From Neorhodopirellula lusitana (lineage in GTDB: Bacteria > Planctomycetota > Planctomycetia > Pirellulales > Pirellulaceae): a stretch of DNA of 64,000 nt. The DNA is taken from contig NZ_FXUG01000001.1 in NCBI RefSeq assembly GCF_900182915.1, forward strand, positions 1,054,001 through 1,118,000, in the 5' to 3' direction. How positions within the stretch are numbered: the stretch's first letter is position 1; every line of letters begins with the position of its first letter. The notes beneath the pieces were generated by a model that saw only the letters and a list, made by a program, of their open reading frames with translations, did not search any database and was not told where the DNA came from. The translations under genes were made by a program, and so were the position numbers. This document shows, piece by piece, positions 44,238 to 53,361 of the stretch.

Positions 44238-45584
44238 ATGCGATTTAGACAACTTGCGATGTTTGCGATCATGGTGATTGGCTCAGTGACGACGGCCAAC
44301 GCAAGATACACCGAGACGATGGACGCCAATGGACTAGAAAAGAATGCGGTTTCTGATTATGGGCTAACCAATGATGAAGCTAAGAACAATCAAAGTGATA
44401 TTCTTCAACGAGCAATCGACGATGTCGCGGCAGCGGGCGGTGGGCGCCTGTTGATTCCCAAGGGAACTTATCGCTTCGCTCAAATTCGTCTCAAATCGAA
44501 CGTGCATTTGTTGATCGAGAAGAACACCGTCATCAAACCGTACTGGCCTGCGGGGGAAAAGACCGTCGTCTTTGAATTGGATGCCGAACGCCCCCGTCAA
44601 AAGAAGAAGATTACCCTGGAACAAAAAAAAGCGTTCATCGAAAACGTCAGTATCCGCGGGTTGGGTGGTCGATGGATCATTGACTATTCCGATCGTGAAC
44701 GAGCAAGTGGCGAAGGCGTTCGCGGCATCTTGGCAAAAATGGTGCGCAACTTCCTGATCGCAGACCTCGACGTGAAGGACAACTACAGCGTCTATTGCGG
44801 CATCACGCTGACACCAATGCAGACGGAGAGCGAGACCAAGGATTGGCCGGTGTCACGGGCAACCGATGGAACGGTTCGCAACTGCCGCATCTTCAACGCT
44901 AGTCCTGGATATGGACTGACTCAACTACACGGCGCACAGTCGGTCCACTTCCAGGATCTCTATGCCGAAGGCGGAGTAACGCTTCGGCTGGAAACTGGAG
45001 CGGTGGGAGACAAAACCGCGGTTTACGACATCACTGGCAAGAATATTGTCAGCGAGAATGGACGTTGTGCTGTCATGCTTGGTCCGCACAGTGCGATGAA
45101 CGGCGTGGTAAAGATCGATGGAGTGAAGTCGATCAGCAGTACTTTTGCAGTGACCATCGGAAAGGGTGGAGTGAAGGAAGCCGAACTGAAGCACAATCCT
45201 GATGCGACCGATGGGGTTTTTGCTAAAGGTAGCTATGTGAAAAACGTTCACGCGGTATTTGGCAATCATGCGCAGGTCAAGACGCACGACTTTTTAAGCG
45301 TACCAGAGGAGTACCGTGATGACCTTGATTTGAGGTGGGAGAACAAATTCTTTGAGGGGCCGTCCATTGGCGCTGTGATGGACACGACGGCCGGTCACTA
45401 CAAGGTCATCGTTGAGAACGTGACGATGGGAAATTTCAAATACAACGCTGACAAGCCGATCATGACGGAGGCGGACGTGCCGTCGGGAAAATGGGGTAAT
45501 GCCGTGAACCAGTGGAAGTCCAAACACGGAATATCAGGTGAGGTTGAAAAGAAGCGGTCTTTGAAGCGACGGTCAACAAACTAA
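44238..45584 (+). CDS. Secreted right-handed beta-helix protein (pectate lyase superfamily)
   Basis: 448 residues from ATG 44238 (AAGAG upstream). Signal peptide, then the start of a beta-helix with the common polysaccharide-lyase/GH28-type opening: DILQRAIDDVAAAGGGRLLIPKGTY, then LKSNVHLLIEKNTVI. Rungs with NCRIFNASPGYGL and LRLETGAV follow. It is a paralogue of the 55765-57054 product, with which it shares the opening and the VTLRLETG/VGVRLETG rung. Likely an endo-acting lyase or hydrolase for a sulfated polysaccharide; specificity (carrageenan-like or pectin-like) cannot be read. The C-terminus is basic. Confidence 0.8.
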   Translation: MRFRQLAMFAIMVIGSVTTANARYTETMDANGLEKNAVSDYGLTNDEAKNNQSDILQRAIDDVAAAGGGRLLIPKGTYRFAQIRLKSNVHLLIEKNTVIKPYWPAGEKTVVFELDAERPRQKKKITLEQKKAFIENVSIRGLGGRWIIDYSDRERASGEGVRGILAKMVRNFLIADLDVKDNYSVYCGITLTPMQTESETKDWPVSRATDGTVRNCRIFNASPGYGLTQLHGAQSVHFQDLYAEGGVTLRLETGAVGDKTAVYDITGKNIVSENGRCAVMLGPHSAMNGVVKIDGVKSISSTFAVTIGKGGVKEAELKHNPDATDGVFAKGSYVKNVHAVFGNHAQVKTHDFLSVPEEYRDDLDLRWENKFFEGPSIGAVMDTTAGHYKVIVENVTMGNFKYNADKPIMTEADVPSGKWGNAVNQWKSKHGISGEVEKKRSLKRRSTN

Positions 45585-45640
45585 GACCTCCATCTTCCCA
45601 GCAAAATCATCCTATTGGCTCAGTCTTCATCTACTAGTCG

Positions 45641-47125
45641 ATGTTTCAAAGAACATACTCAATGACCATTCGTCTCGTCCTCACATTCTTTTACAACATC
45701 TCGCTGCTTTTTCTGTCGGCCGTTTCTCCGCAAATCGTCCCAGCGGACCATCCCAACGTGCTGTTCATTGCAATTGACGATCTGAATAGTTGCCTCGGAC
45801 GGATGGACGGTGAGTTTCCCATCGATACTCCCAACCTGGATGAGTTGGCGGACCGCGGCGTGCTGTTTACCAACGCGCATTGCGCAGCTCCTGCCTGCAA
45901 TCCGTCCCGCGCCAGCGTGATGACCGGCGTGGCTCCAGCAAAATCCGGCGTTTATCTCAATTCACAGGACTGGCGGGAAAACAGCATTCTCATCGCCAGA
46001 ACGACTTTGCCTCAGATCTTTCGAGACAATGGTTATAAGACACTAGGAGGTGGCAAGCTCTACCATGCTTCCACGTTAAGCGAAAACGCTTGCACTGGCT
46101 TGATCGATGCGCGGCCTTGGGACGAATATTTTCCTTCCAAAACGCGACAACTAGTCAAGGAAGTTGTTCCCGATCAGATCCCAACGAATGGCTCGAAACA
46201 ATTCTATCGTGGATACTTTGACTGGGCGGCTTTGGATATCGAACCGGAAGAAATGGGTGACGCCAAAATGGTTGATTGGGCTGAACAGCAGTTGTCGAAG
46301 GAACATGACGCCCCACTGTTTCTAGCCGTGGGATTCTACCGCCCTCACATTCCTTGGTACACGCCGAGAAAATACTTCGACATGCACCCATTGGAAGAGA
46401 TCGTTCTGCCGGAAGTGGTTGAAGACGATTTGGATGATGTACCCGTGGCGGGGCTGGCAATGAGAAAGCAGGGTTGGCACCAGTGGCTGACCAACAACGG
46501 TAAATGGAAGGAAGCAGTGCAAGGTTACGCTGCTTCAGTGAGCTTTGCAGACGACATGGTGGGACGCATAATCGCGGCGCTGGATGACGGGCCGAACGCC
46601 GACAATACGATCATCGTGCTATGGTCCGACCACGGCTACCACCTCGGGCAAAAGGAGCATTGGGAAAAATTCGCTCTCTGGGAACAGACCACGCGAGTTC
46701 CGCTGATCGTTGCAGTACCTGGAGACTTCCAAGTGGGCGAAATCTGTGACCAGCACGTCAGTCTGCTCGATATTTACCCCACGCTCAACGAGTTGTGCGC
46801 GACTGACAAGGTGGAAGGCCTCGACGGAGTCTGCTTGGTTTCCTTGCTGAAGGATCCGAAACAGAAGACCAAACGATCGGTCGTGTGTACCCACGGAATG
46901 AATAACCATGCGGTACGATCAGTGGATTGGCGATACATCCGATACGCCGATGGATCCGAGGAACTGTACAACCAGCAGACGGACGCGAAGAACTTCTACA
47001 ACCTGGCAAACTCACCCGAGTACGATTCTGTGAAACGCGACTTGTCTGTTTGGTTGCCGACGGACAATGCGGTTCCTGAACCCACCAAACCCTGGCACAA
47101 AAAATCGCGAACACAGAATCAATAG
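45641..47125 (+). CDS. S1 sulfatase, iduronate-2-sulfatase-like
   Basis: 494 residues. Signal peptide, NVLFIAIDDLNS-LGR, the formylglycine site Cys86 in CNPSRASVMTG, GGGKLYH, FLAVGFYRPHIPWYTPRKYFD, and LWSDHGYHLGQKEHWEKFALWE, all as in the iduronate-2-sulfatase branch. ATG 45662 is an alternative start. Part of the polysaccharide-degradation operon between the beta-helix and GH97 genes. Confidence 0.94.
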   Translation: MFQRTYSMTIRLVLTFFYNISLLFLSAVSPQIVPADHPNVLFIAIDDLNSCLGRMDGEFPIDTPNLDELADRGVLFTNAHCAAPACNPSRASVMTGVAPAKSGVYLNSQDWRENSILIARTTLPQIFRDNGYKTLGGGKLYHASTLSENACTGLIDARPWDEYFPSKTRQLVKEVVPDQIPTNGSKQFYRGYFDWAALDIEPEEMGDAKMVDWAEQQLSKEHDAPLFLAVGFYRPHIPWYTPRKYFDMHPLEEIVLPEVVEDDLDDVPVAGLAMRKQGWHQWLTNNGKWKEAVQGYAASVSFADDMVGRIIAALDDGPNADNTIIVLWSDHGYHLGQKEHWEKFALWEQTTRVPLIVAVPGDFQVGEICDQHVSLLDIYPTLNELCATDKVEGLDGVCLVSLLKDPKQKTKRSVVCTHGMNNHAVRSVDWRYIRYADGSEELYNQQTDAKNFYNLANSPEYDSVKRDLSVWLPTDNAVPEPTKPWHKKSRTQNQ

Positions 47126-47235
47126 TCAATAGCCTTGGGGGGCAGAGCTTTGGGGCAGCTTATTCGTAGCGAAGATCAACGATAATTGGGATCACTGAAG
47201 TCGTTCGTTATCCGCCAAAAACAACGCAATACCTA

Positions 47236-49227
47236 ATGACACAAAATCTGATGCATCTTAAAACGGTCGCTTTCCCGCTAATTATTCAGGCGGTCTTGAT
47301 CGCCACTGCTTGTCAAAGCAGTGCTGGCGATCACTTGGCTTCACCTAGCGAAAATATCTCCGCATCGCTAGAGATCGGTCCTGGCGGCAGCCTTCGATAC
47401 GCTGTGTTTTTCAACGGCACACAGGTGGTTGAACCATCCGAATTGGGGATCACGATTAACGGAGTCAATCTGGGGCGTGGCGTCGTTCTGGGACCGCCTG
47501 ATATATCCGAAATAGATGTGACGTACGCGACGCGTGGACATCATGGGCAGGCCAGGGACCACTGCAAGTTGTGGCGATATCCGGTTACACACACGGAAAG
47601 CGGTTGCCAGTACACACTTGATTTACGTGTTTACGACGATGGAGTGGCGTTTCGATATGTCGTTCCAGGAACGGGAACGCAGCATGTGGACGGAGAAGAT
47701 TCGAGTTGGAAGCTGATTGCGAACTCGAAAACGTGGTTCTTTGAACGCCTGAACAAACAGTGGAAATTGAAGTCATACGCTGGTGAGTGGATGCCGACGG
47801 ATATCGAGAATCTGCAAACGGTTTCACCCATGGGCCCGATTCAGGGGACACCACTTGTGTTTGAACTCCCCGAAGCGTTGGGGTTTGCGGCAGTGACGAA
47901 GGCCGCTTTGTACAACTACAGCGGAATGCGTCTGAAAGCGATCGGCGACCGCACACTCGTTGCCAACTTCACTGAAGGGGATGCGGGCTTCGATGTGGAC
48001 GGCACAGTCATCACGCCCTGGCGAGTGATCATGCTGGCCGACGATTTGAATGGGTTGGTGAACAGCGATTTGATCAGCAACTTGAATCCAGCACCCGACG
48101 AATCGTTGTTCTCGGATTCCAGCTTTATCAAACCCGGTCGCTGTGTTTGGAGTTGGGAGACGTTGGGTTTGGGTTCGCCAGAGACGCAACGACATTTCAT
48201 TGATCTGGCCGCACAGATGGAGTTTGAATACTCGCTCGTTGACGATGGTTGGAAGGACTGGGAGTCGCCCTGGAGAACGATCAAATCACTTTGCGATCAT
48301 GGAAAAGAGAAGAACGTCGGCGTTTGGGTGTGGGTGCATTCCAAGGACATTCTCGATTCGGCAAACGACTACGCTTTGATGCAAAGCTTCTTTGATCGCG
48401 TCATCGAAAGCGGAGCGGTTGGGGTGAAGATTGACTTCATGAATGGTGAATCCAAAGACCTGATTGATTTTGAGATCGCTGCTCTGCGGCTAGCCGCCCA
48501 GAGTAAGTTGATGATTAATTTCCATGGTTGTCATGCTTCGACGGGCGAGTCGCGGACATGGCCAAACGAGATGACACGCGAGGGAATTCGGGGCATCGAA
48601 GTCAACAAGATGAAAGAAGGACCGCTACCAGCGACACACAACGCTGCGCTTCCATTCACCCGTTTTTTGGTCGGGCACGCTGACTACACGCCGGTTCTCT
48701 ACACAAACCCCGGTCCCACAACGTGGGCACATCAACTCGCGACCACCGTTGCGTTCACCTCACCATTGCAGATTTATGCCGAGCATCCCGAGACGATGAT
48801 GCAGCTACCGATCCTCAAGGATGCACTTTCGGTTACCAAAACGATTCCGTCGGTTTGGGACGAAACGATCGTGCTTCCGGGCAGCAAGATTGGGGAATTG
48901 TCCGCTCTGGCTCGCCGTAGCGGCGATGTTTGGTTTATCGGATTGTTGAACGCGGACACGCCCCGAACGTTTGAATTCGATTTGCCGTTTCTCGACAACC
49001 ACGGCTACTCCGTAACAACGATCAGCGACGACTTCGATGCCGAACCCGTTTCGTTGGAAGGGCTGCTTAACCAAAAAGCAGACTTGAAAGCATTCAAGAC
49101 CGTCGTTCCGTTCAAGGTCGATCAAACCCGATGGAAAGGAGCAAAACGCATCCGTGTTCAACTTGCAAAGGGGGGTGGATTTGTTGCGATCATCAAACCT
49201 GAGAATGCAGGCATTCGGTTGAGATAG
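47236..49227 (+). CDS. GH97 glycoside hydrolase
   Basis: 663 residues. Signal peptide, an N-terminal beta-sandwich (ASLEIGPGGSLRYAVFFNG), a TIM barrel with WSWETLGLGSPETQRHFIDLAAQMEFEYSLVDDGW, VGVKIDFMNG with Asp400, and FHGCHASTGESRTWPNEMTREGIRGIE, then a C-terminal sandwich. Asp400 sits where retaining GH97 enzymes (alpha-galactosidase type) carry the nucleophile; inverting SusB-type enzymes use glutamates instead, so a retaining mechanism is expected. Cleaves alpha-linked sugars released by the operon's sulfatases. Last gene of the operon. Confidence 0.9.
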   Translation: MTQNLMHLKTVAFPLIIQAVLIATACQSSAGDHLASPSENISASLEIGPGGSLRYAVFFNGTQVVEPSELGITINGVNLGRGVVLGPPDISEIDVTYATRGHHGQARDHCKLWRYPVTHTESGCQYTLDLRVYDDGVAFRYVVPGTGTQHVDGEDSSWKLIANSKTWFFERLNKQWKLKSYAGEWMPTDIENLQTVSPMGPIQGTPLVFELPEALGFAAVTKAALYNYSGMRLKAIGDRTLVANFTEGDAGFDVDGTVITPWRVIMLADDLNGLVNSDLISNLNPAPDESLFSDSSFIKPGRCVWSWETLGLGSPETQRHFIDLAAQMEFEYSLVDDGWKDWESPWRTIKSLCDHGKEKNVGVWVWVHSKDILDSANDYALMQSFFDRVIESGAVGVKIDFMNGESKDLIDFEIAALRLAAQSKLMINFHGCHASTGESRTWPNEMTREGIRGIEVNKMKEGPLPATHNAALPFTRFLVGHADYTPVLYTNPGPTTWAHQLATTVAFTSPLQIYAEHPETMMQLPILKDALSVTKTIPSVWDETIVLPGSKIGELSALARRSGDVWFIGLLNADTPRTFEFDLPFLDNHGYSVTTISDDFDAEPVSLEGLLNQKADLKAFKTVVPFKVDQTRWKGAKRIRVQLAKGGGFVAIIKPENAGIRLR

Positions 49228-49348
49228 CGAGATTCGGCCTACGCAGCGGTCCGAGACACCACCATTCGCTTTACGCCCCTTTAGCTGCGGCTTTCAAGCT
49301 GGAAAAGCCAAGTTTGCATGGCCAATTTGTGCAACGCCAGGAGTACTA

Positions 49349-50378
49349 GAGCACTTTGACTTTTATTGTGCGACATATCCTGAGTTGCGAAAGCAGTTCA
49401 GGCAATCAGTCGGCGTCACTGATTTGATGGCTTTGCCAATTGCGTTGTAAAGCTTGCGTTCAGTTCGAACTGCTAGGCGACGTAGATGAGCTTTAATTTT
49501 TGAGAAGATTTGCTCAATCGGATTGAGGTCCGGTGAGTAAGGCGGCAGGAATCGAACTTCCGCGCCGGTCGCGCGGATCTTCTCCAGCACGGCAGCGTTC
49601 TTGTGACTCGACAAGTTGTCCATGATCAGAATGTCGCCAGGACGCAGCGTGGGAGCCAGCAACCAATCCACATAAGCTTCAAAAACCTGTGCATTGGTTG
49701 GGCCGTTCGTGATCATCGATGCGCGACTGCCGCGACAATCAATCGCATGGATCAACGTTGTTGTCTTCCAGTGTCCGTGCGGAACCAGGTCAGTGACTCG
49801 CTCATCACTTGGGCCCCAACCATAGCGACGCGTCATGTTCGTCTTGGCGCCCGTTTCGTCGAAAAATATCAGCTTGCTAATATCCAGCCTACGCTGTTGG
49901 TGCTTCCGACTTATCCTTCGTTCTTTGACGTCACTTCGCTCTTGTTCGCTGGCATGCAGCGACTTTTTTTATGCGTGTGTCCCTGACGATGCAGTTCCAT
50001 CCAGATGGTCTTCAGGCAGCATTTCACTCGCAATTTGGAGCGAAGTTGCTCCAGCGTGAGACTAGAATCATCGCGCACGAGTTGATCGAGTCGCTTGCAA
50101 TGCTTGTCGCTTTACAGGCATTTACGCCCTACTTTGTGAGTCTGAGGCTCAAGCGTTCCGAGGTCATGCCATTGATATTTCAGCTTTTGCACCATCTTGC
50201 GACTGACCGAAAACCGGGCAGCAATTTTCGGCATGCTCTCATTGCCTTCTGGAACGGCAGCCAAGATCCGTTCTCGCAAATCCATACTCAATGCTCTCGT
50301 CTGTGCACCTCCTTGAGTGAGAAGTACCCAGTTTATCGACGAGGATTGAATCGACCTATATCAATAAGGAAAATGCTC
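49349..50378 (-). mobile_element. IS630-family insertion sequence (inactive)
   Basis: A 1030-base element flanked by TA (49347-49348 and 50379-50380). Imperfect terminal inverted repeats begin GAGCACTTTGACTTTTATTG on the left and GAGCATTTTCCTTATTG on the right. It carries a broken IS630-type transposase on the minus strand. Target TA, size and ends all fit IS630/Tc1-mariner elements. The right end abuts a partial copy of the lactonase gene. Confidence 0.85.
49363..50285 (-). pseudogene. IS630-type transposase with stop and frame break
   Basis: The N-terminal HTH region starts MDLRERILAAVPEGNESM at 50285 and runs to an in-frame TAA at 50112-50114; the same frame then continues as SDKHCKRLDQLV and LTLEQLRSKL. 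At seven A residues (minus 49970-49964) the frame must shift by -1 to give KKKSLHASEQ, IFFDETGAKTN (first catalytic Asp), LIMDNLSSHK (second Asp) and YSPDLNPIEQ (Glu). The C-terminal 157 residues are intact from 49836, but the first Asp lies before that ATG. The A7 run could be a frameshift site of the family or a simple indel; the TAA makes this copy inactive either way. Confidence 0.85.
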
Positions 50379-50380
50379 TA

Positions 50381-50502
50381 GTGATCGATCCATCAGGACG
50401 TTTCCTGTTGGCGTCCTACTTCCAAACCGGCCAGGTATCGGTACACCGAATCGTGGGAGAAGGGCGACTGTTAAGCGAGCCAGTTGAATTGCTGTCGATT
50501 GA
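50381..50502 (+). pseudogene. 122-base copy of the lactonase-PhoD gene
   Basis: Matches 37085-37206 with four mismatches over 122 bases by eye; encodes VIDPSGRFLLASYFQTGQVS and the following propeller strand. It begins exactly after the IS TA; CTA-GTG there reads Leu-Val, synonymous with TTG-GTG in the full gene, so the IS sits inside a former copy. No further similarity found on either side. The rest of 50503-50820 shows no gene. Confidence 0.85.
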
Positions 50503-50820
50503 ATCCCACACGACGGTTGTTTCGCCAAACGTTTTATGGTGTTGGTCAGAGTTATCGGCCAGCGATCCTTCCGAAAGTCTGGATGGAGCGACGGATTCGT
50601 TATGACGCGACCTCGAAGCTGGATGGTGTCGGCGGATGCGTGCCCCATTGAGGGCTGAACCTGCGGAACGCACTCATGGCCGAATCTTCGCCTTCGCCGG
50701 TGGATTCCCGCATTGGTTAGGTCGTCCGTAGCCGTGGCGGATTAAGAGAGTCAATTGAGGATCCCCGATTTGCAACTCAGTTCGGTTGTTGTCGCCATCG
50801 GCGTGCTTGGCGAGCGTCAA

Positions 50821-50849
50821 CGAAAACAGCCGATCGAGTGACCGGCTGT
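50821..50849 (-). terminator. Terminator of the helical lipoprotein gene
   Basis: Stem ACAGCCG / CGGCTGT with a ten-base loop; on the minus strand it runs into TTTTCG. About 70 bases after the lipoprotein stop. Confidence 0.5.
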
Positions 50850-50920
50850 GAAAAGATTTTCGTAGGGCGGTCTAAGCTGTTCACGCAGCGAACCCGGCGG
50901 GGAGCACCAGTGGGTTAGAA

Positions 50921-51253
50921 CTACTCGACTTCGGTCACGACACCGTTGTCGTCCATTTCTTCCAAGCTGTCAGCTCGACGCTCGCCAGCGTCTTCGATGT
51001 TGTCGGCAATCGTTTCACCACGGTCTTCCAATTGCTCGGCTCGTTCATCGGCTGTCTCTTCTAAGACAGGGCGTGCCGACTCGTATCGGTCTTCAACGTT
51101 GTCAGCCGCTGTGTCGTAGTTGTCGCGAACGTTTTCGGCATACTCTTGCGAAGTGTCACGGACCTGATCGGCTCGCTCGTCGTAAACAGAGTCGTTGCAT
51201 CCAACAAAGGTCAGTCCAAGCGCCAAAGTGAAAATGGTTAATGCAGTCTTCAT
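50921..51253 (-). CDS. Helical lipoprotein with acidic heptad repeats
   Basis: 110 residues. Signal peptide with lipobox FVGC (ALTIFTLALGLTFVGC), then an almost continuous charged amphipathic helix: repeated units of about 11 residues such as RADQVRDTSQEYAENVRDNYD and ERAEQLEDRGETIADNIEDA. This resembles apolipoprotein- or YtxH/CsbD-like stress lipoproteins. It is monocistronic with its own strong sigma54-type promoter and a terminator. Probably anchored in a membrane with the helix lying along it or on the cell wall; induced with the stress genes. Confidence 0.85.
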   Translation of the reverse strand: MKTALTIFTLALGLTFVGCNDSVYDERADQVRDTSQEYAENVRDNYDTAADNVEDRYESARPVLEETADERAEQLEDRGETIADNIEDAGERRADSLEEMDDNGVVTEVE

Positions 51254-51330
51254 GGTTTTCCTGTCAGTTAGTGTTCGTTTGTCGCTTGCTCACGAAACAC
51301 CCGCGTTCAAGCAATAACGTTCATGCCGAT

Positions 51331-51345
51331 GCAACCCCCATGCCA
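51331..51345 (-). promoter_or_regulatory. Sigma54-type promoter of the helical lipoprotein gene
   Basis: Minus strand: TGGCAT, five G, TTGC then A. Both halves are near consensus and the spacing is exact. The start codon at 51253 is about 65 bases past the predicted start site. Confidence 0.6.
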
Positions 51346-53270
51346 ATCCTTGCTCGATTTACGTGAGTGTTTCGCCTGCCGAGTCTACTAGTATGGTTCC
51401 TCCGCTAGCCGTTTTGTTTGGCGTGTTGTCAGTGATCCAATCGCAGATCACTCTGCAGCGAAAAGTGATCCGAAACGACCCACGCCAACCAATGGGCATC
51501 GCTGACCGTAAAACGCGGTGAATGAAGGGTGTGACCTAGCCGGTATCAGAGGGACTAAATGGTCCGCAAAAAAGGGTATGAAGAGCCACCGACCGTGACA
51601 TGAGTCCGGTATTTCGCTGGTTCGCAGGACCGGCCATGCGGTTGCCGACGAAGCCAATTCGTCCAAAGTCGCCGTCGACAATTATCGGTCCTTATTTGTC
51701 CGCGAGTTCTTGCCCCAAATCGTCAGTTTCGCGTTGCGAGCAATTGCTTGAATGCCTTGCTATGATTCACGCAGGCGGGGATAAACGGGAATGAGGCGGA
51801 TCGTTTCGTCGTGATCGAGTTGAATCGTCGCGTCAATTTGCGGAGTGTCGTCTTCAGTTGGAAAGCGGACCTCATCAACCTTAAACGGAAGCCGCGACAT
51901 CATCATCTCGCACCAACCATCCTGAGGTAGCAGAACGCGGTGCGTGTAACAGTCAAGAAGTGGTACGTCAGCGAAACTCACCGTTAGCCTGGATCCAAAA
52001 CAGGCATGATGTCTGGATTGGCGTCAATGACCGATTTCTGCGAATCGAGACGCAGGTCATTCTCATTTGTGACGTTGGATCGTTCCACGCGAAGGGTTCG
52101 TCTATCTTCCTAATCGATCGAAGATCTGCCACCGTTGTCGACTTCGCTTGCTGCGGAGAGATCGGCGTGGAAGGGATCATTCAGAAACCATGTCAGGGAA
52201 TGACTGCGGTCGCGAGACCGATGAACCACGTTTCTCCGACAAGGTTAAGCCTGCGTGTGAGTTAGCACCGAAGGGTGGACACACTTTTCCAAAGCGATCC
52301 TGTCATGATTGCTAGCAACGGCAGTGGTGTCATGCGGAAGCTTTCTTGTTGTTCGCTGGCGTGACCGCACTTCCTGCCGACGTGACCGCCTGGTCGGCCA
52401 TCGACCAACAGACATCAGACACAGAAACGATCAGCAACCTTGCGATATGCAGAATCGCCTAGATCATGGACGTCGGGCTAAACGAATTTGCGATCGGGAT
52501 CGTTGCGATTGCGATTAGCTCCTCGTGATGGAGTCTTGTCAGAACTGGTGGACAGCGTCGCGGTTCTCGCTTTGACTGCATTCGACATCTCTGTCATCTC
52601 CGAACGTGATCAGTACAAAAGCTTCGACGGCGTCGGTGATACCGTAGGTGGCATTTAGGCGATGATCGCCCGCTACCTTGTAAGATTGCGATGGATTGAC
52701 TTTGCTTCGGCGCCGCAATGACGGTTGTGATGTAGTTGATCTGAAAAACAACGCCCTGGACTTGAGGCCAATGGCGACGCTCTTGAACTTCATCCAGCAA
52801 CTTGGTCCGATCGGCGACAAGTTGATCGTTTTTGTTGCAGCGTTCAACTCGTGCGGTTCGTTTTCATGAGCTCTTTGGATGGCCGCGGCTTTTGGGGTGA
52901 CCACTGAAATGGAGGGCCAACTCGTGACTCAAAAAATTGATCCGTTGCAAGACGCTCAGGGTCGGATCAATAGTCGTGTTGGCTTTCGGGGGATGCATGT
53001 GGGGAATGCCTGTTGTCCCGATATCCGTGCCGCCGCTACACGTAGCATGTGGGGCTATTGGCGCTTCGATGCAGCCTATTCGCTCGTGCATATCATGAGC
53101 GAAGACCCGTGTCATTCTGTGTAGGGAGTGAACCGATTGCAAAGAATCAGACGCATCGCTGAAGCGTTTCAGTGGAAGAAGTCTAGGACAAAGCGACACT
53201 GAGTTGACTAAAAAATACGCTCCCGAAAACCAATGTCAGTGTTCTCGATGCTTTCTTGTATTGAGCTCTT
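51346..53270. other. Gene-poor, degenerate region
   Basis: No convincing gene over about 1.9 kb. Open frames on both strands are short and lack ribosome sites. The most protein-like are 51760-51981 minus (GTG start; DCYTHRVLLPQDGWCEMMMS and a mixed acidic tail), whose family is unknown, and the ParB-like piece listed separately. The region looks like eroded accessory DNA between the IS and the DUF11 gene. Confidence 0.5.
52539..52710 (-). pseudogene. Possible ParB-like domain fragment
   Basis: The frame reads SQSYKVAGDHRLNATYGITD, then AVEAFVLITFGDD, resembling the GxHRxxAxxxxG core of ParB/Spo0J N-terminal domains. The sequence upstream that should encode the rest of the domain is split between frames. 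Weak evidence; may be a remnant of a plasmid- or phage-type gene. Confidence 0.3.
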
Positions 53271-53285
53271 TGGCATGCCCGTTGC
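53271..53285 (+). promoter_or_regulatory. Sigma54-type promoter of the DUF11 protein gene
   Basis: TGGCAT, five bases, TTGC then A, near consensus in both halves with exact spacing. It lies inside the upstream extension of the open frame and so supports ATG 53362, 65 bases past the predicted start site, as the real start. Confidence 0.6.
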
Positions 53286-53361
53286 AGACCATTCCTCTCG
53301 ATTTACGAGCGAACCACGTGGTCGTCTCCTTCACTTCCCTACTGCAGAAAAGGACAACATC

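Noticed and set aside
49971..50381. Plus-strand open frame of 136 codons across the IS
   Set aside because: It is the antisense of the transposase N-terminal region, whose HTH and linker match IS630 on the minus strand.
51760..51981. 73-codon minus-strand frame with plausible amino-acid composition
   Set aside because: GTG start without ribosome site and no recognised family; kept only as a note in the gene-poor region.
52864..53199. 111-codon minus-strand open frame before the DUF11 gene
   Set aside because: Low-complexity, His/Pro-rich reading with no ribosome site and no family pattern; it overlaps an equally weak plus-strand frame.
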